From Helicoverpa zea (Eukaryota > Arthropoda > Insecta > Lepidoptera > Noctuidae), in assembly GCF_022581195.2 (NCBI RefSeq), contig NC_061454.1, positions 6,014,001-6,078,000 of the forward strand: 64,000 nucleotides of DNA. The letters run 5' to 3'. Positions 13,501 through 25,500 of this stretch are shown here, piece by piece. The notes under the pieces are model-generated. The model searched no databases and had not been told where the DNA came from. It saw only the letters and a list, made by a program, of their open reading frames with translations. Position 1 is the stretch's first letter; the number at the start of each line of letters is the position of its first letter. Made by a program: the position numbers and the translations under genes.

Positions 13501-16500
13501 TGGGCAGACTGGAGTAATTATAATAATTTTATTGTTACATTGATAAACCGTGACTCATAAATTATGATTCATCCGAACTTTGTTTTATTTAGTCTAAATA
13601 TTATTTAATTTATCTGTCTACACCAAGAAATAATTATATTGTAAGCCCCTGTTATTTTTAACATTCATACAAATTAAAAGTTAATGTGTTACTTTGTCTG
13701 TTAGTAAACTAATCAGGGTCAATATTCAATCATTTTTTTAAAATACGATTGCTGATTCAATGAAAGTACCGTCCATTGTAGTTCTCATAACAAGGTTCAT
13801 GTAATTATCTTTGTACCAAAGGAATATCGGCTCATTGTTGTCAATTGACTGAGTCTAATATCAATATTGATTCAATCAATTAATTATCATTTGTTTTTAG
13901 AACTACTTCAGGGTCACTTAATTTCAAATATTTATTCTTTGACAACCAGTGCTTAAAGTGTACCTCTATCCATTTTTTGCAAAAATCATAGTTCGAGTAA
14001 AAACCTATTAAATAATTAATTATCTTTCAGCATTCCACTATATAAAGTATGAAGGCGTTATATAATAATCTCTGTTGTAAGCAAACATTATTTTTTTGCC
14101 AAAAATATAGGTCAAGTAGATATGATTAACTCTGAACCTTTAGATAACTTACTACCTTCAGACATAAATTGCTGATAGTTTTGTTATTAGAATTTACGTC
14201 TAGAATTCTACCAACATTTCACATCAAACATCGACAAACAAAAAAAAAGAAAATCTTTGAAAAACAAAGCAAACAACTCATGAAAACTAAAACTACACGT
14301 AAATAATATCGGAATAAATTCAATTGAAAACATCTAAAACTTTCCCGTTGATATGAGAAAAGTACAAGCATTATCAATTTTATTTTGAAACTGTTGTTTT
14401 GAAACTTAGTTTTTGTCTGCACCGAGTCGATTGTTTAATCTGAAATCCAATCGCAAAAAGTGCAATTGACGTTGCACAACGAATGCGTGGAGAACTGAGT
14501 GCATTGCTAATTACTCGTAACTGTACTTTGTTTGTTTACTGATAATTTGAGCGTCACTATCCGGAAGTTGTATGCATATCGCGTATTTACTTTAAAGGAT
14601 TGACAAAATATTGACATTGTTATCGAAAAACCGTTTTTGTTTCGACGTTTTGTTACAATTTAAACTAACAATGCTAAACTACAATGAATCCCTGAGGTTA
14701 TATTGAGAGTAATTTCCACATACGACGTTTATTAATTAGCATATACGTCCATCAGAAGTCTATATCGTAATTTACGATGCCTGCAAAGTTTTCTCTAGAC
14801 AAGAGTGTCCATCAATAACGCTAGACGTGTTTTCTAGCACAAAGCCAAGCAATATTATGAAATGAATTAACCACTTAATTACTTCACTCAAAATTGACCT
14901 ATTGGTAAGTATTAATTGATTCCTTGTAGAGCAATTTTAATGTTGCCACATTTACATAACCGTTAAGGCTAATTACCTTGGCATTTATTGTACAACTAGC
15001 CTTTGCCCGCGACTTCGTTCTCATTGAATAGTGACTTCCGGCATATTTTTGGTTTGACCAATAGATGGCGCTATATGTCCGGAATATTTTTTTTTTTTAA
15101 ATAAAAACTATCCTATGTCCTTTCTCAAGTTCCAAACTATGTCTGTACCAAATTTCACACAAATCGGTTCAGTAATTTAGGCGTGAAGAAAAGACAGACA
15201 GACAGACAGACAGACAGAGTTACTTTCACATTTATAATATTAGTTAGGATACGTTTTCAGACTGAGTCTTATTTCTGGGATTTTGTTATAATTAAGAAAG
15301 TATTAGTGAAGGTAGGTAATATCAACTAATTAACCTATTACCTACTTAAAACTTATAAATGTTGGGCTACCACTACCCTAATGACTTTTGTTCTGACGCA
15401 AATACCTATAGGTGAAATAATCATAATATCAAATAAACAGTTAAACAGGCTCCAAATAGTTTACTAAAAATAATACCATATTATTATTTGTGTCTAATAT
15501 TTATATGCAGACAGACGTGTACCTATGTGGCACGCTCACGTAGAACACAGAATACACTGACCTTTCTATACACAATAGTGATGAGCACGAGTTTGTCGAA
15601 GAGGAATATCCTCATTAGCTGTCTGCGACGGCGCGCCGTGTCCATCGCGTAGAACTCGTTCTGTCGGAGCAGCCGGCCCTGGTTCAGCAGGTTCAAATAT
15701 ACCTGCAACAGAGACGATCGATACTGTCCCATTCAAATAAAGCCTACCCGACGCAAATAGCCCCGAATGCAACCCATTTGTAACAGATCAAGCCTTCTAG
15801 GGAATAACAGGGTCAACGTCACCAAAATTATCTGCTCAACCAATTTAGTATTCACCATTCCATCAATATTAACTGCAGGCTTAATATAGAACCTATGACG
15901 GCATGTTATTTTAACACAGCTAGGTATTATGAATTTATAGTATAATATTATGCCCCCATTTATTTACCTAGTTCATGCTGTTATCAGAAAGTGAAAGCGT
16001 TTAAATAAAAATAAACTTCAGCCAGTTGTATAGCTTATACTTCGTAAAAAGATGTCTCAATGATTTTCATTATCATCCAGCGTACTTATATTTAAGATAA
16101 GTAAAGATAAAATGCGAGATAATGAACATTGTCCAACGCCTGTGGCAAACAACGTGTGTACCATATGACTAACAAGATTACTGCAGGTACCTATTATTTA
16201 CTTATATCTTACTAAGATTTTTTATATCAACATTTCAGTTATCGACGATAATGATTTACATGTCTCTATTAATAAACCAAGAAGTTTTACCTCGTTTAAA
16301 ACAATGTTTCACTTACCGGACAGTCGGTAATGTTCTCCAATGCCATGATTTCATCGACGGCTGTCAGAACACATTCAACCATAGTTTTCGCGAGCTTCAA
16401 ACTTTCCAGCGGAGTTTCATCGCTGTCTGAAGACTCTCCATTGCTGCCGCCAGTCTCGTCACTGTCCACGCTCAATTTGGATATCCTCGAGTCAGACTCA

Positions 16501-19500
16501 CACCTCTCATTTTCATAATTCGTATAAGTTTTCACTAAATCCGCCAAGAACAACTTGTATCTTGGTATCCTTTGCACTGGTTCCAAAAGGTAACTTGAGA
16601 GATCTAGCCGATCACCTAATTCTAATTGTATGCCCTGAAACATAAAAATTTTACGTAAATCAACTAAAAAGTAATTCGATAGAGCTATAGATGTTTGTTA
16701 AATTATGTTTAGTTAACACTTATAAGTTATAGCCTTTCACCGGCTTTCATGCGTAATTTGGGTCGAATGATATGTGATCGCGATCGAGGTGTGGGATAAC
16801 TGGAGCAGAATTTCATCCGAGCAAGTAGACTGAGAAGGTTCACAGGAGGGAAATGGCGCGCGACAATTATAATAATAAAATACAAACTTTCACTCAACTT
16901 AGACTTTTATGCCTCGACGTTTAGCTTTTTGGTCAAAGAAAAAAGTTACATTATGAAAATTCTTGGTTGAAAAATAAGCTTACGATTCTAGAACATTCGC
17001 TCACTTTGCGCGGAGAGAATTAAATTCATCTGTATAATTAATGAGTGTTTATTCGTAACGGAGTATTATTTTTTTAACGTTGGCGGAGTAATGTCTATGA
17101 ATGTGCAAGTATAACGGTAGCGGCAACAGTTAGGCGGTTGTCTAACATGGTAGGCCATCCAGCACACCGTACATTGAACAGAAATGAGGAAATAGCGCTG
17201 GACGTCCATTGACCATCGTGATGCGTGCATGCGGCCAACCGATAATGCTTCAATCGGTTTTTTACGGTAATACATACCACCTACTCAATAGCTACGGCAT
17301 ACATAAATCATACCGGCCCACTATGTTAAAATTGAAATAACTATGAGTTCATTTAAAAAATTATAATTGTTTATCGTACTTGTGTGTAAGAAGGCTAAAG
17401 ATTTTTTTTTTTTCATGAACTGGGAAGCCCCATGTAAAACGAAGATAATGTTCATAATATCCTGAAAATATGTGATTCCCCATTGTATTTGAACAAACAA
17501 CAAAATAATAAAGAAAAATAACAAAATATGAAACTCACCTGGAAAAACTGTTTATGTTCAAATACTAGTCTCGTCGCTCTCTTATTATTCCTAGAATACA
17601 TTACGTACATATTGAACCTCTTTTCCTGCAAATAGAAAAAAAAAACGTGATCATTGAATAAATCTGCTCTTAGCTGCATTGTTTGTATTACATTCGGTTC
17701 GATCACATCACGTACAGTGACCGCTGCCATTATTTTTGATTACCGACTGTACATATTGGTATAGAGAGAAATTCCAGTACTTTCTCCGAAAACAATCGAA
17801 GTCTAAAACTATCACAGAGCAAAGGTTAATGTAGCGAGAAGTTGAGTTACTGTGAAGAATTGCTTAACACGTTGATAGATATCGTAAGTCCATTTAAATA
17901 AGGCCCGTCGTTAGTTAGAGATGCCGCGTTCTAGTCATTTCTATGAATCAAAACTGTGAAGAAAGAAGATCTTATTACGGCGGTGGAGTGTAAAGGCATA
18001 GAATCACGCGCTCCACCAGTCCGTGACACCAATGTTTTTATAATGATTTGCTCCTAATCGGTCATTACGCTGACTATTTACTCTAGTTAGGAGGGATAAT
18101 TATAACGGGGTGACCATTGACGGCATTTTGTCGGTATAAAAATAGATGGCTATTAAAAATACGAATGTAATCGCGTATTGACGCGTTCAAGCGGATAAGG
18201 CAAATTATGACCAAACTAAAAATATGTATGTTCATAAAACGAAAACAGGATAATCATTACGATCACCACATGGCATTTGCATGGCGAAATGGACGTGTTC
18301 CAACTTTTTTAAATCAACAGACCTAAAAAATTTAATTTCTTTTGTAGGGTATTAAGGAATTAAAAGACAAACAATATCTACTTACGAATCTCCTAAAACA
18401 CTGTCCCAATTTCCTGAGATCATTTTCGCAGTCTCTTAAAGCCGGCAGGAACTCTTCAGAGTGAAACCTGAATATCCTTTCGATGTTGCCAAAGATTTCT
18501 GGCTCCAGTCCTCTGAAGGTGGGAGATAGTTCGGGTTTCCTCATGTTCGGAATATAGTCTTCAACGACATGCCTTAACCTTTCCACGTAGACGTTTTCTG
18601 TATGTACCAGCTCATTCACTCTTTCTGTCAGCCGTCTGTAAACAAACAATGACGTTACTCAGGATTGAGGACTTCGTGGTCAATTATGGCTTTTGTCAAC
18701 AAACATTTGTTCAAAGTTAAACAGCAACGAAGGGACAATCAATAAAACAATGACTTAATTCAGTATTGACACCCTATTGTTATTATTTTTGTTATATCCA
18801 ACCAACATTCAACTTGATATAGGTATGATACTCTAAACACACATGATTATGGGGATTATAATTCATTCTGTATAGAGTGAAATCCCTGAATGACATTCGA
18901 TGTTATGTTTTTTTTTATTATTTAATCTGCATCCCATTTATTTGTAATCCGGTGTACGACATAGGGTGATAATAAAATGGTATAATCTTTATTCATTGCA
19001 TAATGTTATGTTTTTTATTATGCAAAAATACCTAAATAGGTACTCTACTCTGGCTGTGTTTCCTGTTAATACTAAATTACTACCATAAACAGAGATATTT
19101 CGTTATCTTTAGTATACTTACATCGACGAGTTCAACTCATCATAAATACGGTGTAAGTCTTATCATATTGTGTAATTTAAATATTCAATACTGTGACTGT
19201 ACTCTTTAAATAAAAAACTGTTTACATTGCCAAAAATACTACGCATTATGCAAAAAGGTTTTCTTTTGTTAGAATGTACGGTATTCCCCAGATAAACACG
19301 CTTCTATGAATGCACAATACAAGGTACAAGCGATTCTAAAATTATATTTATCACGCTTTATCAAACAGGTCAAGATTGTTCCACTGTCTAAGGACTTGGG
19401 GATATTTAGTGCAAATGATAAAATTTATCACTTCCTACATTATGAGTTCGAACAGCTACTGACGGCTGTCATTGAAACAATTAGTAACAATCGAAATGCT

Positions 19501-22500
19501 TAAGCAATAATATGCTACACGATTTCATAATGTTGCCTTGAAGTTTTCAGAATAGAAATTGTATTACATGTTTCAAACGTCTTTTTTTTCCTATATTATC
19601 CTAGAAGTTCTACAAATCGTCGTTCGTCTTAAATTATTGATCCTTTTTGCAATTTTACTTTCAGTAGCGTAATTTATTATAAAACGACACATCTGTCAAT
19701 CAATATCCTACTCTTCATCTTGACAGTTATATAATTAACATTACTTTCCATGTTTTCGCTTTTCACTTTGTTTAGTTACAAAAAAAATATTTTCAATAGG
19801 TAGAAAATAATATGATATCTAAAATCATTTAGATCCCTGAGCTACATTGTGGGATTTTACCTATGAAACCCATCGGGTATTCCTGCTGCCCCAAATATGG
19901 ATAAAGGTCACAACTACTACTGATACCGTTAGTAAATACGTGACCTCAGTTTAAACCCAGTTCAAAGAGTAAGTACATAGTGATAAATAAAGTATACATA
20001 TCACTATTACACATTAAGAACTTAAGACAAATATTTAACCAGTCTAAATAGACATCTTCCGTCGCTAAAATGTAATAGCAAATAGTGAATTGCTAAGTCA
20101 CTCGCAAAAAGATCGCTAGTAAGATTTTTTACCACTTTTTTAAAGTTCAGTTTAGTATGAATGATGAATCTGAATGTTTAAATAAATACAGGTTGTAAAT
20201 TATGCAATACATCCATTTTACAAACGTATTCGTAAGTGGTAGGTGACTGGCTATCTGTCAAAATTAAGAAGCTATCAAGGTCCTTAGGTATGATTGATTT
20301 CGAAATAAAAATATACAAGTGATAACGAACTCGTACACACATTGCATTGCAACATAGGTTCTTGTTATTTAAATCTTTAAACTGCTGAAAGAATTTTGTC
20401 ACAGGAAGCTTCAGTTTTAGTACTATATTCATTTTAATCTATATTTATCAAGGTGAGAATAATAAAACATTATCTATTTTTACACAAATCGGTTATACAT
20501 TTTTCCTTGTATTATCGTTCCATTCGATACATACTCAATTATTGCGATGGTCGATGGTCACTGCGGCTTGTTGAAATTGTTTAGCAATGTTTTATACACA
20601 ATATTTAGATCTGGCAAGTATGCAAAGATCGCTCTGTTGTTCTTAAAAAAGAAACAAATTGTTTAAATGCTCGCTTGAGAAGCAGAATCAGGTATTTGTT
20701 TTGTCAATAGAAATGATAGATTCTAAACTTGAAATTCTGAGCATTTTGTTTATTGCTTTTGAATTTAGAATACTCCAATTTCAAAAATAGTTTGTCAATT
20801 CATCATCCTCCGAGCCCTTTTTCCCAACTATAGTTCGGCCATTCAGAGAATGCGTTCCTGACACGTCGCGATTGAACTGACGACGTAACTTTGCAATGGC
20901 GTTGCAGTTACGATAAAAATATTTTTGCTGGTTGTTTACCGTTTTAACAATTGAGGAGCATTAAAACAACATTATTATATCAATAATCAATGAATGTTAT
21001 TACGTCGTCAGTTCAATCGCGACGTGTCAGGAACGCATTCTCTGAATGGCCGAACTATAGGTATGTTGGGGTCGGCCTGTCAATTATTGACTTAAATATA
21101 TTGTGGGTAAATCGATGACCTTTGTCATTAGTTACAAAGATAATTGACGATTCGTAATGACAATGACGTTTGCATTAGTGCATTATCTTATTTAGACTTG
21201 GCTGCGTTTTAAGAGTGATTCAAGAAAAACATATATGGCCTTACTACAAAAACTTTAACGCCTGTTTTACACCTGTCTAAAAAAATAGTGGCTCCAAAAT
21301 GAACCATATGTCAACGTCATAATTTGTCATTTTTTTAGACAAGGCTTAAACTGACGTTAAAAAGTTTTTGTGGTAAGACGACTACAGTTTATTTTGCACG
21401 ATGACAATTGTTATGTTCTTCAAAACCGTGTTTTTTTCAATATAAGACTATAATTTTGTCAGCCAGTTTTTTTTTTCATTATTCTTGTGTAATAATGATA
21501 AACATTATTAGCTTGATTTTTTTATAGGTATTATAATATTAATATTTACAAATCCAGATTCAGTAGGAGTAAATACAGATCGAGATATTTAAATCGGTTA
21601 TCATAATTTCCTCGTTTAATCTTTTTTTAATCCATTTATCAAGAACGGACATATTTTGGCACCTATGACTAATTGGTCGATCTAGTTTTCTTATCAGACA
21701 TGTAATAGAAGATGGAAAAATGGTGTGGAGAATCCACATTTGGTAATGACGTAATCGTCACTTGTTTGAATCAAACGTCATCGAAGCGATCGTCAATATT
21801 GGCGAAAGTGACGTATGAGTCACTGATTTCTCCACGTTGTAAACCAAACGTGTTAACATCGTACTTATAACGTGCACGTAAAAATCGAATAACCTTCTAA
21901 TTTTATCAGTTACATGAACAATATATAAATAGAAATAAAGATATGTATTTTGGAAGGGACCTTGATATTTTTCCGCTATTTAAAGTAAGTCGAGAGATAT
22001 AAATGTAATAACTGAGAATCGTATCTGTATTCTTTATACGTAAATAGTGTACAAAACGTAAATACCGGAGCAACCTTGGCATCCACGCCGACGCCTGCGC
22101 AGCTATATAAAACACACGTTGTGACGTCACAAGCCTGCCAAATTAGCTGATGATGAATATTTAATGGTATGAATTCTTTACTGATCGTCTTTTCTTTCTA
22201 TTTTGGAGGAAACGTAACACATTTTATATATTCATAAGGTACGTCATGTTATTATAGTTTTTTTATAGGTAAATGTCATGTCAGTCAGTACGTAATAATT
22301 CGCTCACCATCCATAGTTTTATGGTAATGAACCAAAATCACAGATACGTACTAAAAAAACTAACTGGAGTAGATACCTATATAGTTAGACTGAAAAAATA
22401 TTCTGACAGAACAGAAAGGAAGTAAGGCATTAGAAAAAGAAAGTTGCAGTGGACAGGCCTCGCTGCATTTTCATTGTGAAAATAAGGAAGAAGGTCGTTG

Positions 22501-25500
22501 ATCCTTATCATCATAGAGTAGATCGCCAAGCCGAGGAACTACCAGATTTAAATAAAGAACATTGATTGCCATAATAAAAAATAGAAGACAGTCTTAGTAC
22601 GGGTAATGAACCACTCTATACTTAAAATCATGGTAAAACGTAATAATAATAACCAAGAAAAATAAGTATTTTGCAGTTGCAAAATAATCCCTATACTTCT
22701 AATATAAATAAGATGACAGACAGCTATTATTTCGGAGGCATATTGCTAACACTCAATTACATTATAGTTCGGCCATTCAGAGAATGCGTTCCTGACACGT
22801 CGCGATTGAACTGACGACGTAACTTTGCAATGGCGTTGCAGTTACGATAAAAATATTTTTGCTGGTTGTTTACCGTTTTAACAATTGAGGAGCATTAAAA
22901 CAACATTATTATATCAATAATCAATGAATGTTATTACGTCGTCAGTTCAATCGCGACGTGTCAGGAACGCATTCTCTGAATGGCCGAACTATAGTGGTGG
23001 GTACGATATTCCACGAAAAATTGTACCTTATCTCGAAAATATTAGTCAATGAAATCACATGTAATCTAATATGTGCCTGATAGGGGTTTAGCTATAATTT
23101 CTACGCATTAAATATCGTTGGACTATCACAGGATAAAGTGAGTGGGACGAAAAACTGAACTAGGCTATATGTCACAGAAAGTACAAGTATGTTACTTAGT
23201 CCATCAGAGGTATCTTTTTGAGTTGCTGCGGGTTGTTCGAAAGAGTTACCGCGGCCCTGGCACATAAAAGGCCTACGACGGAACATGACGGTTTTTAGTC
23301 AGTAAGAGTCTGACACTCCCTCACCGCTGCTAACCCACAGCCGGAGGGGTCATTTGATGATTTTTGACGTCGTTAAAAAAAAGGTATCTTTTTGAGTTAG
23401 GCATATTCCTTCACACTTCGGTACTAGAAAAAGGTTTCCCAAGAACGTCAACAAACAGATATAATTGATAGATATTGAGGCATAAGAAGCCTTGTAAGTC
23501 ACTGCTAAATATAGATGGTATGTTATGATTTCCGTAGCAAAACTTTTAGAACAAGGTCTGGCACAAATATATCAGGTATCAATTCTATTGAGACAAGGGA
23601 ACAGAGACTGCAAATATGACACATCACCTACTTACCTACTAAAAAACATATTATTCTTTATATTGAAATGAAAATTTAAGCTTTAATACTGGAAATATAT
23701 GTATTTATGGGAAACCTGACAATATTTAGCTCGACCTTCAGATTAAAACAGTTCCGGTCAGAACTCCAAAATACATATTATAACATGCTACAATTATAAA
23801 CAGTATCTCTGCAAACTCGTATATACTTACTATTTACTTTGCTCAGGAATATATGTACATAGTTTTCACGTTAACAAGTTTTCACACGTGTAAAATGACT
23901 ATCATTGGCTTCCGGTACCCATAGAACCTCGAGATAAGGTTCGGCTATCGCAGCAGATACTTAAGCATATATATGACAAAACACTTTATCATATAATATT
24001 TATTTTAGTAATATTTTATCACTGAAAACTATGGAAAAAGAAGACTCGTCGCATAAGCATTTAATAGGTCCATACTTTTTTCTCTTTATATTTTAAGGAA
24101 CAATAGGTCCATATTTATAAAGCCTTACTACTGAATAATTAGTAAGTATCATACACAAGTGCTTCCAAGCTGGAAGATGGAGAAATTCATAGACTTAATT
24201 ACCTTCCAATTCAAACTAGCGAAAAGTACCTCACCTCATTTAAAATAGTACATACCTAGTTTTTTAACATAGTTGAAAGCCAAATAATTTGCGATAATTT
24301 CATAATATATAGTTATTTTACTAGCTTGCAAATGGATTATCTAGTACAGGTATATTACGTTGATCAGGTTACCGAACTAAATAAGCAACCATAAGTTCCA
24401 AGCGTTGGTAGTCATTATTTTGTCAAAATGAAAACATATTCGATATCAATTGAATCCTTTGATTGTATCTCGTTTCTTTTCAAAGGCAAATACTGCTATA
24501 AATAGTCTATTTTATATCGTGAATCGATTATTATGTCCTCAATTTTCATGTTTACAAATGAGCAGCCAGTTCTTTCGATTCAATTTCGTTGCCAGCTGTA
24601 TTTGGGTAGTCGTGAATGAAAACAATGGCAAAATTCATTAAAAGCCAGTGACAAACACGAGTCACTGCCCTGTGACACCAAACTCTGTACTATTTAATTA
24701 CTACAAATGAGATTAGTGAAAATATTGCTTACATCTTAGTTAATTTTGAAAAAGCAATTTAAAAACAAATTCTCTCATTCTAATTACAAACATACTACCA
24801 ACGAGAATACATTCTATAATTTACTCACACGTAAAATGTTAATCTCCAATGAGAATCATATTTAAATTACTGTGTTTATAAACAGTTGCACCGTTTCGGT
24901 AGCAGTTATGATTCCGATAGGTACCTTGCCAACTCATAGGCACGTAACATAATCATATAACGAATTAGTAAACGCGACACCCGTCAATCGTTTGTGTTAC
25001 ATCATCGATAAGACGTAAACATACTTTGTATATTAGTACTAATAATAGAATTATTTTACAAAGCAACGTTAAGGAAAAACTCAAGGTTTAAGAAAGGATA
25101 CTATATATTTAAGTTGATATGTTGCAGTGTAAACAATCTTGATACCTACTTCTCAAAGTATCTTTTTTGTTCATCAGTTTTCTTCAATTCAATGTGAAAT
25201 TGTACACATTGTATTACCTACGATTTTTACGTTTACAGATACAAATCTTTGGGAAAACGACAGATCTACGTATTTTAATTAGAAAATGGAACATAGAATT
25301 TACATTTGTAAGTGAAGGCAGCCTTTTGTAACACAATAGCGTTAACGCTCGCCATGAGCAAAATTAAAACTAAACGGTGAAAGTCACAGAGAACTGTAAA
25401 TTGATAATATTGATTTTGTTACACACCATTCATGAAATCGATGGCTATGAAACTAAAATTCTCTTTTTTCAGCCGAGTTTATGTAATCAGTGTTAGCGTG

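Noticed and set aside
21715..21845. Imperfect inverted repeat (GTGGAGAATC / GATTTCTCCAC) with several GTGACG words
   Set aside because: The arms are too short and imperfect and no flanking duplication is seen; it could be a decayed MITE but I cannot support it.
22420..22570. Resemblance to a LINE reverse-transcriptase C-terminal segment (KLQWTGLA-like)
   Set aside because: Only a handful of residues match and the frame breaks at once; too weak to call.
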